Shown one piece after another: positions 1 through 11,815 of a stretch of 64,000 bases of DNA. The DNA is from Diphasiastrum complanatum (taxonomy: Eukaryota; Streptophyta; Lycopodiopsida; Lycopodiales; Lycopodiaceae), in the NCBI GenBank assembly GCA_029204225.1, contig CM055097.1, positions 28,011,192 through 28,075,191 on the forward strand. The letters run 5' to 3'. The stretch's first letter is position 1. Each line of letters opens with the position of its first letter. A model generated the notes under the pieces. It worked only from the letters and a program-made list of their open reading frames with translations. It was not told where the DNA came from and made no database searches. The position numbers and the translations under genes are program-made.

Positions 1-255
1 GCTCTCAAACTCGGCCCTTTTGAGTGATCAGGCACTGCATCGACACCTCAGGGGCATGGCATCAGCTAACATTATCCTCCCCCTAATAGTGTTGCAGGTC
101 TCACTGCACTGCCACAACTTTGACAATTGGTTCTTGGATAGGCATGGTTCAGTGTTTGCCTATGTTAGCTAATGGCATGCCCCTAAGGTGTCAATGCAGT
201 TCCTCATCACTCAAAAGGGTTTCCAATGGAGATGATGTTGAGAGCCGAGTTTGAG
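1..255. repeat. Imperfect inverted repeat (foldback) at left edge
   Basis: Bases 1-70 are closely matched by the reverse complement of about 163-255. Shared stretches include CTCAAACTCGG, CTTTTGAGTGAT and GGGGCATG, with a spacer of about 90 bases between the arms. The second arm has an extra block of about 20 bases. Transcribed RNA could fold into a long bulged hairpin. This could be two inverted retroelement pieces or a MITE-like foldback; the left arm may continue beyond the window. No coding is recognised. Confidence 0.6.
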
Positions 256-780
256 AATAATTTGGGCCCTCTCAAACTTGAGATGTATTTTCAAGAAAGA
301 GGCCTCTTTGTAAATAGAAAGCTAGTGGTGGAACTCAAAACCCTATAGAACGGAGTTAACTAGCTCACTACTATAAGCAAGACTCCTCCACGAGTTTTGG
401 AGAGCATATGTATGTACTGAAATGTTGTTGCACTATTAATCAAAGATCTTTCATCCTGCATTCTTTTCTATGCTTTCCATTCATGCTCTTGTTTGAGTAC
501 ATTGATATGAATGTGTTGTTGATATCTTTCTCTCTAATATTGTTGTTGATTGATTAGTATCAGGTAGATGTGCAGGGCTCACTGGCAGATCACAAGCACT
601 CAGACCCGATGTTGCTTTGTGCTTAACTCCCTGAGGAGTTCTTATAACAAGTGTTGAGTGTCTGCAGTTCTTAGTTAGTTGTCATTGTTTGTCTTGTGGA
701 TTCAGTAGGAGTAGATCAAGCCTTATTCATTGTTTATTGATTAGATTAGATCTTTCCTTGCAGTATATTAGAGTAGAAGT
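256..780 (+). mobile_element. Probable copia-type LTR remnant
   Basis: No coding is recognised. The stretch resembles the downstream half of the copia LTRs elsewhere in this window: a promoter-like AT-rich part, a repeated TTGTTGTTG segment, then wording such as CTCACTGGCAGATCACAAGC and CCTGAGGAGTTCTTATAACA, which parallels the GATCAGACG...CCCGAGGAACT...TTATCACA ends near 25870 and 54180. The sequence just upstream (GAGAGCCGAG) also occurs at the 3' end of the copia gag remnant near 15030. Boundaries are not defined. Confidence 0.35.
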
Positions 781-1397
781 TAGGAACTGTAGCATGCACC
801 AAACCAAGAAACTAGAGTAGAGCCGTATGAAGTGGAAGAACCGGTCCTGACATGTAAAAGAATTTCAAGTTGAGCATCCACCGGTGTCGTTAGGATCAAA
901 ATCCAGGTCTGGTAGTGTGCTAAAATTAAGACAGACGGGGCACATACCACTATACCGCAAGAGTAGAACCTTGCATTGATCCACACACCATCACACACAT
1001 CACCTCCAACCATCATGTTCCACTCATGCACTAATCTCAAAAGGAGGGAGAGTGGTTTTTTGGATCTGCATCCAAATGAGCAGAACCGACCATTACACCC
1101 AACGTTTTCTTGCTGGAAAACCTAGATCCGACGACAAACGACTAGACTTAAAAATTAAATCTGACAATTTAGAGCCGACAATTTGTATCTGAAGTCTAGG
1201 TCCGACGAGTTGCATTCAACAACCTAGAATTGACGGTACATCTGACGAGCTAGATCAGACTATCTATATCTGATGGATTTTTGAGAATATTTCATTCTTC
1301 ATTGTTATATCCGACGATCCACATAAGCTTATATCGATACTATATCGAACAAATTTTATTTCATGTATAGGTTTGATACTGCTACTGATTTGCATCC
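781..1397. other. Intergenic stretch, nothing recognised
   Basis: The short open frames here have no family resemblance that I can see. From about 1120 onward the text becomes rich in TCCGAC/TCTGACGA words, so the subterminal repeat zone of the neighbouring CACTA element may begin before the terminus I call at 1398, or an older related element may lie here. Confidence 0.4.
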
Positions 1398-1860
1398 CAC
1401 TACAACACCCGCCACGAATTGCGATGTGTTTTGCGACATGAATCGCGAGCTTAATTTTTTTTTTAATTCGTCACGGATGTCGAAAAAACACGTCTCTATA
1501 AGGTCGTCGAAATCTGACGACTTTAAACACAATCCGACACGCACAACTTGTCGGATTCTGAAACCAAAATTCTCGATGATTAACAGGCAATCCGACGCGG
1601 ACGTCGCAAAAGGTCCGACCTGGACGTCATATTGCGACGTCCAAAATACATGTCGGATTTCGACGTTTGTAAATACAGAATGATGCAAAAAAATTTCCGA
1701 CGGATGTCCGACGCCCATCCGACGTATACTTGGATGTCGGATTCCGACGTCGAAATCCGACGTCTGTTAACAGAATGATCAAAAAAAAGGTCCAACGTGT
1801 GTCCGACGTCTATCCGACGTGTTTGGATGTCGGATTCCGATGTCCCAAATTAGGTAAAAA
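1398..1860 (+). repeat. CACTA 5' terminus and subterminal TCCGAC repeats
   Basis: After the terminal CACTACAACACCC, words such as TCCGACG, GTCGGATT and CGACGTC recur in both orientations about every 15-40 bases up to about 1860. In En/Spm elements such short subterminal repeats bind the accessory protein TNPA during transposition. Two longer blocks, roughly 1690-1775 and 1788-1845, are near-duplicates of each other. Several words are palindromic, giving local hairpins. Confidence 0.75.
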
Positions 1861-2391
1861 AAAATGCGTAAAAAACAGCGCGCACATTTTTATCGGGCTG
1901 TTCTTGGAGTTGAGTTCTCGGAGAAGCGATGTTCGTGAATTGGTTTTAAAACAATATTTTTGAATTGCATTCAACATTTGGAAAAACTAAGCATGAGGTA
2001 CTTTTCATTCTTAAATTACTTTGCATTCTATATTTTATTGCATTACTTCATGTCCATTATGAATGACAATACTTGATTGCATTGCTTTGTGCACATCATA
2101 AATTTCATTTAGATTTCTATATATGGTATTGGTTGTTGTTTTGAAATCCGACATTGCACATGGTTTTAAATTATTAGTTGGTTATTACATCAATCCACAT
2201 CTCTAAATTTGACATTGCAATTTTTGAAAAAAGAACACTGCACATATAAAAGCAATGGCAATATAGCACGATCATTTGCAATAATAATATTTTCATAATA
2301 TCAATCAATGTATTACAAAATTGGTGCTTTAATGTCGCATGAGTCTTTTTAAATCTAACATCAACTAAAATTTATAAACCTAATCTACTCG

Positions 2392-3370
2392 TCGTCGTCG
2401 TCGTGACGTCCAGTCTGCATGAACACAAGCAAACAAGCTACATTAATATTTAATGCTTGATTGTATTAAATTAAATAAAATTGACGTCGGAATACAACCC
2501 ACATTAATATGAATACAAAAACCAGTACTTACATTTGGAGGATGACCCTCGCTCTTTATTTTGTCGACTAATGCGTCGTACGATTCCCTGTAGCAAATTC
2601 ATATTCCTCCTTAGTTGGCAGACGTTCATAGTCCATGCATTCAATTTAAGTTGAAATTAATTTAGGGCTACGTTGGAGCAGCTACTCATAATGCATATTA
2701 AAAAATAAAAACATATGAAATCAAAGATAAACTATAAGAGTAGTGTAAGTTCACTTACCATGTTTGCTTGCAATCCTGCCTTTCCGCTCGAGCCCAACCT
2801 AGAATTGTCTATCTCATGCATCCTAGCGGTCGCAGCATCTTTCTGGATCTTGTATTTATCTGGTGTTCGTTCATCCACTTTTGCACGGTTCCAATCATTT
2901 CTTGAACACCAGGAGGGCTTGGATTGCTCGTCCCTATAAGCTCGTCGTGCCACATCACGACGATGCCTAATCCATAAGCTCATATGCTTATGAATTTCCT
3001 TCTCCTTGAATTCCTCTTCTTGTTGGAATTCGTCACAAAGGGTACCAATAACCTGTCGTTTATCGGCAGCAGGTTGTTCGGACCATTCACTAAACAATCT
3101 ATCGCCAAAATGGTATTGGCATAAAGAATAGAGCCGGTCCAAAACCACCCTCCCTTTTTATTGGCAATTATATTACCTTGAGGATCCACGTCATAATAAG
3201 AATTTGTGGATGACTCTTCAGTGGGGGCGGGAGCCGCGGCCTCTTGTGAGGGACCACACTCATCTCAGCTAAGCATACTTTGCAGTTGTGTTTTTTGCTC
3301 AAGAGTTAATGATTCATATAAATTTTTATCGTAGTCTCCCGAGCTTTCACCACTGCCTGACCCCAACACG
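2392..3370 (-). pseudogene. CACTA accessory transposase (Transposase_24/TNPA-like), broken
   Basis: Read on minus, exon-like pieces run from about 3370 to 2392. The upstream part (3370-3190) is acidic and Gln-rich and contains one stop. The main part (3148-2732) carries RHRRDVARRAYRD, KPSWCS, KYKIQKDAATAR and SRLGSSGKAG, which match the plant Transposase_24 (Ptta/En/Spm) family. A further exon near 2590-2532 encodes RESYDALVDKIKSEGHPPN, a hallmark of that family. A last short exon encodes a poly-Asp tail, DDDDDE, then stop at 2392. A frame change near 3150-3190 and the internal stop argue for a pseudogene. It is transcribed away from TNP2, as expected in a CACTA element. Confidence 0.7.
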
Positions 3371-3836
3371 ATTACTACATTCATAAACATACAATACATT
3401 ACAATAAATCCTAATATATTGAAATGAAGTAGAAAAAAAAAATCGACTATATAACTTCAATGCATATTGGAGTGAGACTTTCATACCTGTGTTAACAAAA
3501 GAAGAGATATTTGTGTGTAGAGCTTGCACCAAGATGCAAAAGAATCATATAAGCGACAACGTATAAGAATAGTACTATCTAAAAATTAAAACATTAGAAT
3601 CATACAATAATTTTATGCTATTTGTGTTTTGTACTTGTGCATATATGCAGTTTATCACAACGAGATGAATTACATTCAGATCAGTCTAGCGATGAAGACA
3701 CTACTCAAGTTAACAGGGTAAAGTAATAAACATGCATGTTTTCTTGTTCATACAAACTTTGTTATTATAAGTTAAACTATTGTGCTAAAGTGACATGTAC
3801 TTGATTTTTGTTTCTCGTAAAGAAATTATTTTCAAA

Positions 3837-6800
3837 AAAAAATATGGTGCACATGCCTCAAGTGTGATGGACAAAAGATGCGTGAAAGACGCATTGTTGA
3901 AAATCAGTTGTGAAAGTTTGGACAAAAAAAAGAAGGTCAACCATCGAATTTGGAAGACATTGAGGTTTGTTAATTATGTGATTGTTTTTTATTATAATCT
4001 TTGTCAATCTATATATGTCACTTATGGAATTTGTTTCATGTGTGTAGCCAATACATCGAATGTCATTCCACGAAGTCGATCCATCCGTGTCTAGTTACAA
4101 TCAACGTCAAGTTTTGATAGACATGAGAAAACAAAGAATGAAACAAATTGAAGAGGCAAACACAATTAGAAAAAAGAGTAATCAACTTGATATTAATGAT
4201 TATGATGATGAGATGCAACACTATGAAGCAATGCACAACATGTTTGAATCTTACTTTGAAACAAATGAGAATGATGATATGCATGCATCTTCTAATGTAA
4301 CGGAGATCACAAACAATTTGAGATGGATGAAGACAAGATTCTATTGCGCAAGGAGGCAGACACTCCTCTATATCCTAGAGCATCTATTTCGAGACTAGCT
4401 ACGTCAATTCTTATTCTAAACCTTCAAGCAACATACAAATGGAGTAATCGTAGCATGACATCTTTATTCGGGTACTCAACGCATAACACAACTATTATAC
4501 TTTATAGCATAATTACATTAAGTTAATTTTTTTTTTTTAACAACTGACATTGCTCTTTTTCTAGGTTGTTGCATTGAATACTTCCGAAAGAAAATGTGAT
4601 ACCTAAAACACGAAAAGAAGCACGAAAGATGATGACCGTGCTTGGAATGGATTATGACACAATACATGCATGTCCAGAAGACCATGTTCTATATAGAGGT
4701 GAGCATTAAGAAAAGCTTCAATGTCCAATGTGTAACGCTTCACGTTTTCGAGATGATGTACAAGGGGATAAAGTGCCACAAAAAGTGTTACGACATTTTC
4801 CAATTATCCCATGATTGCAACATTTTTTTCGATGTATATCTTTGGCACAACTAATGGATTGGCATGTCAAAAATTGATCTACGGATGATGTGATGCGAGT
4901 ACCAAGTGATTCACCTACATGGAAACATATTGAAGACCAATGGCCCGAGTTTAAAAACGAACCTTATAATTTGAGATTTGGCCTTGCTATGGATGGCGTA
5001 AATCCTTTTAGCGTTCAAGTGCCAACTTGGTCCACATGGCCAATTGTGCTCATTAATTATAACATACCTCCATGGTTGAGTATTAAAATGGGACACTTGT
5101 TATTGGCTTTCTTGATTCTAGGAAAGTACACGGCCAAGAACATGGATGTGTATCTTGCACCTTTGGTCGATGAATTGTGCATTCTTTGGAATGGTATTCA
5201 CGCTTACAACATCTCGAGACATTTACAACAACGGAACTTCATTGTTTGTGGAATTCTAATGTGGACGATGCATGACTACCCCAGTTTAAGCGAATGTTCA
5301 GGTATCTATACGATGAATCTAATCCATTTTAGGGTTTAACATTTGATTATATTTAACTAAGCTTATGTTTAATTTGGTTTATGAACTATGCAGGATTAAC
5401 CACATCGGGTTACAATATTATATTTGTGGACCACTTTTGGAGGGTCGACATAGCACAAATATGTTAAAAAAAGTGGCGTACGAAAATCATCACAAATACT
5501 TGCCGCCTGATCATCCTTTTTGAAGGTTGAATAGGCGATTTTTTGTTGGGCGAGAATAATCCTCTAACTACACCACCAACCCCATGCATGGGAGTAGCAG
5601 AATGGCATGGTGAATGGCTTAAACATCACGATGTTAATTCTTCATGGAATGAATCCATTGATGGTATGAAACGATTGTCTAGTTTTCATAAATTACCCTA
5701 TTGGAGGAATTTATGTTGATAAGCCATCTATTGGATCCTATGCACATATTTAAAAACGTCGGTGAATCCTTATGGAACCACATCATTGGCATAAAAGACA
5801 ACTCCGCAGCTCATAAAGAACTACAAGCGGCCGATGTGAAAAGACCCTATTGGATTCAATACACCGAAGGTGGAGATGTGATTCTACCTAGCGTGTCGTG
5901 GATTCTTACAAAAGAGCAACTCTCATATGTTAAACATGTCATAAAACAAATGAGAACTCCAACTGGCTATGCACATTCTTTATGCAAATAATTTACCAAA
6001 GATGGTAAATAAAGTGGATTGAAATCACATGATTGGCATAAGATGTTGCAATTCATACTTCCACTTTCTATTTGAGGTCTCTTCAACGATGACGTACGAA
6101 ATACGCTTTACAATTTGTCATCCATGATTAGGTTTGTATATGTTTTTAAGCACTTGTGTAAATATGTGTTATTTCAATTTTTTTATGTGTTAAACAACCT
6201 AATGTACTATCAATCTTGCAGGTGGATTTCCTCAAAAGAAATAAAAAATAGTGAATTGGATTCCATGAAAATCCAAATGATCGAAATCATGTGTTTGTTG
6301 GAAAGAGATTTCTCAACTTCCTTTTTGGATATACAAGTTCATCTTCTAGTGCATTTAGTCGAAGAAGTATCAATTGTAGGACCTGTGCACACGAGATGGA
6401 TGTTCTACCTTGAGCGCTTTATGAAAGTTTTGAAGGGCTTTGTGAGACAAAAGACAAGGCCAGAAGGTAGCATTGCAAAAAGTTGGCTTGTACAGGAATT
6501 TTTGTTTTATATCACCGAAATAATCTCACAATTGCATCCTGCAAGTCCAAAAATGTGGTTTAAAGAAGAAGATAAACGTGTTAAGGGTGAAGTACCACAA
6601 AGAAATGGTGTGCAACAAAGACTTTCACCTCAATTAAAAGAAAAAATTGACACATTCATATTATATAATTGTGGACAAATAAAAAAGTGGATTTCAAGGT
6701 ATGAAGAAGTCAAAAAGGAAAGAAACATAACATTGAAACGAAGAAGAAATATCAATCGAAGAAGAAGGTGGACATTGAAGAACGACGAACCTTTGGAGTC

Positions 6801-6915
6801 TTTACCTTCAAAATGCTCTCGTGAATGGGTATCCGAAAACGGAAAAGAAGTGACCGATTTAGAATGGGAATTCGTTTGCATATGTGGATGGAAGGTTAGT
6901 GTAATATTGTTTTTG
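3837..6915 (+). pseudogene. TNP2-like CACTA transposase with DUF4218, broken
   Basis: Pieces of a TNP2 transposase appear in order. A zinc-binding N-terminal Transpos_assoc motif lies at 3837-3964 (CLKCDGQKMRERR; the downstream HL is lost to a stop). The leader exon is at 4060-4390, with a frameshift into EADTPLYPRA. The core is at 4560-5330, with ADSPAWKH-like PSDSPTWKHIE, the LRFGLAMDGVNPF block, IPPWLSIKMGH and the VYLAPLVDEL block. DUF4218 is at about 5701-6540 (LLDPMHIFKNVGESLW, SHDWHKMLQF, GPVHTRWMFYLERFM). Introns are recognisable near 3965-4050 and 6127-6220. At least four frameshifts or stops break it, so it is not functional. Confidence 0.85.
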
Positions 6916-6995
6916 TGAAGTTTTGTTTTTGTACTACTCAATATATGAATAGTATTTCTAATTACACACATTTGTTTTTTATTTTTGTCTTGTAG

Positions 6996-7368
6996 TATAC
7001 ATCATACACTGCCATGTGGACATATTATGGACACCATTACCGTGTTGAGAGAGTTGACAACAAGCGACGCACATGTGATTGTGGTATAATGGCCAACTTT
7101 TAACAAGAGAGTCGTTCTTGTGCGAGGGACCCTAATGTCATTTCGGACAACCTAGACTATGTCAGCACATTGCAACATATTTATGAAGTCGATTACAAGA
7201 CTAAGACTAATGACAAATACTTTCTTTTTGACATAAAATGGTTTAAGGTCATCTATCGTGGAAGCAACGCCACGATTAGAAATGATAACTCAAAGTGTTT
7301 TCAAATCGACTCAACAAAATGTATATCGATGGACTCTCATGACAATTTAGTATTGCCACAACATTGCG
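6996..7368 (+). pseudogene. DUF4216 C-terminal part of CACTA transposase, truncated
   Basis: The frame after the 3' splice site near 6995 encodes a DUF4216-like segment, including YGHHYRVERVDNKRRTCD and KYFLFDIKWFKVIYRGSN, and ends in LPQHC, where family members continue with a Gln-Val-Phe-Tyr/Phe-Val strand. A stop near 7101 interrupts it. From about 7369 the bases instead encode copia integrase on the other strand, so this gene was cut by a deletion or insertion. Confidence 0.7.
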
Positions 7369-9100
7369 GACTCCGTTTTGTTGTGGTGAATAGGGTGTAG
7401 TGGTTTGTCTCTTGATCCCCCGATCTTTGCAAAATTTTATAAACTCTGTTGAAAAATACTCACCGCCACCATTTGATCTGAGGGTCTTAATATAACAACC
7501 TGTTTGTTTTTCAACTAGAGCCTTGAACTCTCAAAACTTGGCAAAGCATCAGATTTCTTGCTTATAAAATAAATTCAGATATGTCTACTATATTCATCAA
7601 TAAATGTGATGAAATAGTAACAACCACTAATGGACCTAGTTTGTATTGGTCCACACAGATCACTATGAACGAGATCAAGAATGCCATTGGCTCTTCTTGC
7701 TCCATCTTTGGGAAACCTCTCTATGTTGTTTTTCCAAAATGCAACCCTCACAAATATTTCTTTCAAAAGAGATATCAGGCAATCCAACAACTAGATTACC
7801 TCTTTTAAGAATTTGCAAGCTTTGAGCACTGATATGACCAAACCTTTGATGCCAAAGATCACTTCGACTATCAACAATGCTTACCATAGCTTGAGTAAAA
7901 GATCTCGCATTCAATTTGTAGAGTCGATTCCTGTTGACTCTAGCTTCTGTAGCAATCACTTTGTAGTGATTCTTGATGTCTTTGACAGGACATTTGTCAC
8001 TATCAAACTCAACCTTGAGTTGTTGATTAGCCATCGTCCCAACAGATAGTAGATTGTTAGCTAAGCCAGTTACATATTGAACATTGTTTATCTGCTTTAT
8101 CTTCCCACTGGCTAACTTCACTGGTACCACGCCAACTCCTTTAGCATATAGCAATTTGTCGTCAGCTTGTCCAACTTCATCACCATTATCAGTTTCCTTG
8201 AGTTCTGAAAACCACTCTTTCCTTGAAGTCATGTGCTTGGATGCACCACTATCAATGTACCATGTATCCTTGGCTTCATCACTTGTCATTAATGCTGTAA
8301 TGAACAACTTTGAACTCTCACCAGTATCATCTTCATATTGATCATCATCGTATTGATGTTGATCAGTATAATTGTCTTCATAATAATAGTCATCAAATTG
8401 ATGTTGATAAGCATAATTCCCCGCTTGCCATTTGTCTTTTCTTTGTTCCATCTCCTTCTGTTTCTTGAAGCATTCACGCTCCCAGTTGCCAGGTTTGTTG
8501 TAGTACCTACAATTTCCAGGTTTATTTTGTCTTGAATAGCCACATCCTTGACCTTGGCCTTGATTCCAATTGTCTCGATTCAGACTATCATTGACTTGCT
8601 CATGAAATTGTTGAAATGATCCCCGGCTTGAGTTTTCTCCTCTCGATTGATACCTTCCACGACCAAATCTTTCACCTTGTCCTCTAACTGCAAGAGCTTG
8701 ATCATAGCTCTTGTTACGATGATTCAAGTTCTCTTGACGTTGCTCTTCTTGCAAAAGCAATCCATCTAGTTCTTCATAGGTTGGAAGATTTTCTCTTGTG
8801 GCTATACTCATCACAAACATCTGATGTGACTCACTCAGACTATTCAATGTCAATTGCACGATCTCACGATCTTGTACTCACTCTCCAACTGCTGCTAATT
8901 GGTCATGGATCTCTTTGATCTTCAGTATGTGATCGGCAATAGTTTCACCATCATCCATCCGCAATGTATGCAACTTCGTCTTTAGAAATAGTATTCGAGA
9001 TGTGTTTGTCGTTTCAAACAATGCCTTCAATGTATCACACGCTTTTTTTGGCGATTTTCTTTACCTATGGCGCATCGATCCGATATTGGTATGGACAAGA
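7369..9100 (-). pseudogene. Copia gag-protease-integrase fragment (element B)
   Basis: Minus-strand Ty1/copia polyprotein, 5' part only. Order from 9100 downward: UBN2-type gag with a frameshift near 8870; a degenerate zinc knuckle near 8475-8520 in which two of the four ligands of C-x2-C-x4-H-x4-C are replaced (Tyr for the second Cys, Asn for His); a very acidic Tyr/Asp-rich linker; protease motif WYIDSGASKHMTS (near 8240); GAG-pre-integrase LWHQRFGH (near 7890); integrase DLVHSDLCGP (near 7665) and the PYSPQQNGV block near 7380. The integrase crosses frames twice. It ends abruptly against CACTA DUF4216, so reverse transcriptase and RNase H are absent. Dead copy. Confidence 0.88.
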
Positions 9101-9969
9101 TGAAAAGTAGAGTGAATATTCTAGATTTCCCACTTCAGCGCGACGGCTACGCCGTCTCCTCTTTGCAAAGATTTTGAAATGTGTGATCGTTCAAAAGACA
9201 GAGATCAGTAATGTGAAAAGTATGAAGCTTTCTAACTCTGAATGATAGTACTAGACACTATCTAGTGTGATTTGTGGTACTCCAAACAGACAAATGAGAG
9301 ATTCTTGGCAAACCTCTCACACAAATAGCACTTTCCACAACAACTAGGAAGTATTGTAAGAATCTCCCCCACTCAACAGATTTTCAATCTATCTGATGTT
9401 GCCCTGGACTTTTGGATGCCTCCGGAACTATGCTTTCACAACAACTAGGAAGTATTGTAAAAATCTCCCCACTCAACATATTTTCTACTTGTTTGATGTT
9501 GCCCTGGCCTTTCTGATGCCTCCAAGACTGTGTCTTTGTTCCCCACTGATGATTCTGAGCTCCAAACCTGCAAAATACACCAAAGAATAATTTCTTTCAA
9601 CCGTTTTTATCTCCCCAAGATTTCACCTCTCGTGAAGAACTTTCTCACCTCATTGCGGAGCCTGTGACAAGCTGTATCCACTAATCAGGCATGCAAGACT
9701 ATTGTTGATACAAGAATTAGATATGCAACATCAAGCATTCACCATAAGCAATCACCACAAGAAGGCGGAAGAAGAACACGCACTGTCACTCTATCACACT
9801 AACTCATACAGAATGTAAAAAGTACAGATAAACCCCGAACCCCTGATAGAGAGAGAAAACCTACGAGTAGACTAATAGACTAGCCTACGGCTAATGACAA
9901 TTGGTCACAGCTGTCAACATTAATGTACCTCATAAACAGTAACAATGAAGTTTATCATTAATTTCTAAC
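9101..9969 (-). mobile_element. Probable 5' LTR and leader of copia element B
   Basis: Upstream of the element B gag, the minus strand begins at about 9969 with TGTTAGAAATTAATG, a common copia LTR start. I find no clear TGGTATCAGAGC primer site, so the LTR/leader boundary is unresolved. The segment includes a tandem duplication (9333-9533). No coding is recognised. Confidence 0.5.
9333..9533. repeat. Two-copy 101-bp tandem duplication
   Basis: Copy 1 (9333-9433) and copy 2 (9434-9533) share CACAACAACTAGGAAGTATT, TCTGATGTTGCCCTGG and GATGCCTCC in the same order with roughly 15 percent differences by eye. They lie in the presumed leader of copia element B. Confidence 0.8.
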
Positions 9970-10050
9970 AAATGGAAATGAAATGATTTGGACTATCATA
10001 GATAGATTCAGTAAGCAAACTCATTTTATTTCATGCAAGAAAAAGCTCAA
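9967..10050 (+). pseudogene. Gypsy integrase fragment
   Basis: A short plus-strand frame encodes NEMIWTIIDRFSKQTHFISC, matching the Ty3/gypsy integrase catalytic core around the first Asp (typical form: D-A-I-W-V-V-V-D-R-L-T-K-S-A-H-F). It starts directly after the presumed copia LTR edge at 9969. Nothing else of the element is recognised nearby. Confidence 0.65.
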
Positions 10051-11150
10051 AGGATCTTTAGGTTCACAAAAATCAGGATCCCAGCTTTCAACAACATTTG
10101 ATTTTCCTCAGTAATGAACACCACCAGACAAGATTAGAGGGCGACGCTCAACAAGCCTCCATTTTCACCAAGTTTGTTTGCAAGGCAGCATTCCTCATGT
10201 ACAAACGGATGTTCCAGCAACTTGCAATTTGTTAAAGCAAGTTTACACATCATTCTTACAATGCTTGCCTGACAACGGCCCTTTCTAACCTCTCTTTTTG
10301 TCTAAAAAGAGATTTCAATACGAGTTCTTTGTCAAGCATAGCTCTTCTGCAGGGTCATTCTCTTGTACTCCATGCTAACAAGCAATATTGCGACTCTCTC
10401 AACCTTTGCTTTAATCTGAACAAAGGTTTCAAGCCTCACCAAATCATATTTTACTGAGACTGAGAGGAAATAGATTTGTCATTCAAACCTCCTCGAGTCA
10501 GCAAGCTACAGGATCACATGAGTTCCAAGAACTCATTTGCATCCACAATTAATCTAGAATGCATCCACAATCCAAAGTCTAAATCTGTCATAGCTTAGAG
10601 AGTCATCAATTTACATTTTCCAATCAATGTTTTTAGTTTTCTTGTTCACAGTTTGCATGCTTCACAAGAGGATTAGTCTGAAACCATAAATCCTCACATG
10701 CAAACCATAATTTCAAGATTTTCAAGCAATAGCCAGCTTATGTGTCCTAGATAAATTGATTCCTTATCAATCTATTAGCAAATAGCCTGCTACTAATCTG
10801 AATCAAAACTATCCAAAACATTATGGACTCACGCAAAGCAAAAAACAGATTTAAACAAGAAAGTGGATCTATTCAAGCATATCATTCTACTTCAAACGGA
10901 AATTTTTCCAAGGCTTTAGAAAATAAGAATGAATTCCACACTAATCCAAAACATCTTAAAAAAATCAAACAAGGAGAAGGGCACTCTACCACCAGGTTTG
11001 AAAAGCATGCTTCCAACAAGAATTAGTAAATCCAACCCCAATTTCCCTTGAAAAAATAGCACTCCAATCGGGATGTGAATCCAAGTGCGTTCCAATTCCG
11101 ATTTGATGTAGAACTTCTCTCCATCCCATCCAAAAACCGCATCTGAGCTG
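10051..11150. other. No coding recognised; leader of a minus-strand LTR element at its right end
   Basis: AT-rich sequence without recognisable protein families on either strand. The right end (about 10900-11150) should be the leader or gag start of the minus-strand element whose primer site lies at 11151-11163, but no gag motif is seen there. Confidence 0.4.
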
Positions 11151-11659
11151 GGCTCTGATACCAATGTAATGACCACTAGGAAAAAAAACCCCTAAGATGA
11201 GGATAGGAAAACACAAGAGAGACTATGGAGCAAAACCACCCAACCAAACCTAGATCCCTCCTGGTGAATCCTCCTGGATCTAGCCCCCAAGCCATGCCAA
11301 TGTGAGAGCAAGAGGAGAAGAGCTCATCAAGTAACCTAGACCAAAGTCATCGATGAAATAATCATGACCTCAACATATAGAGAGTAGGATCCTATGCATG
11401 AGTCCATGCAATCCTCATGTAGGTCAACTATAAATAGGTTACAGCTCTACATGCATACCTCTTGCCTATATCAGTCACATGTACATGCACTACTCCATAT
11501 GTCCCAATTAGAGTGTTTGGGTCCTCTCAAGGTAATGTTAGTCACCAACAGGCCTCGACATGGAATAAAATCTAGGCGTGACCAATAATCTCGAACACTG
11601 GAGGGCCGGTCTACCATATTAGGACTATTCCAAGTCCTTAACTGAATATGGCCATAACA
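11151..11659 (-). mobile_element. LTR family C, copy 1 (5' LTR) with primer-binding site
   Basis: On minus, an LTR runs from 11659 (TGTTATGGCC) to 11165 (...ATTACA). It is followed one base later by TGGTATCAGAGCC (11163-11151), the initiator-Met tRNA primer site of copia elements. Related copies lie at about 12320-12781, 49440-49930 and 51941-52420. The internal region to the left is noncoding, so only the 5' end of this element remains. Confidence 0.8.
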
Positions 11660-11689
11660 GTTACGTTGCTATTTGGCAACAACATTGCT

Positions 11690-11815
11690 CTGACAAAGGA
11701 TACAAAGAGGATGTTGTCCAAAGAATTCGAGATGATAGATCTTGGAGAAGCTCACTATTGTCTCGAGATTCAGAATCATCCAAACATTTGGAATATTTTT
11801 ACCCACTTTTAGTGT
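11690..11815 (+). pseudogene. Copia reverse transcriptase fragment
   Basis: A plus-strand frame encodes MLSKEFEMIDLGEAHYCL, the copia reverse-transcriptase segment just after the YVDD box, ending at a stop near 11811. It directly follows LTR family C copy 1, which has the opposite orientation, so this is a separate fragment. Confidence 0.7.

Larger units (their letters stand above)
1398..7368 (+). mobile_element. CACTA (En/Spm) DNA transposon, 3' truncated and degenerate
   Basis: The element starts with CACTACAACACCC (1398-1410), a typical CACTA terminus. A subterminal zone full of TCCGAC/GTCGGA words follows, then two divergent genes: an accessory transposase on minus (2392-3370) and a TNP2-type transposase on plus (about 3837-7368). 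This two-gene layout is characteristic of plant CACTA elements. The 3' terminus is missing: the DUF4216-like frame stops matching near 7368 and runs into minus-strand copia integrase. Frameshifts and stops in every domain show that it is dead. Confidence 0.85.

Noticed and set aside
780..1040. 86-codon minus-strand open frame
   Set aside because: No family resemblance, and it ends in the CACTA flank; probably chance.
7393..7402. GGGTGTAGTG as the inverted 3' terminus of the CACTA element
   Set aside because: On minus these bases are part of the copia integrase codons for T-T-T-P-Y before SPQQNG, so the resemblance to CACTACACCC is coincidental; no matching 3-bp target duplication is present.
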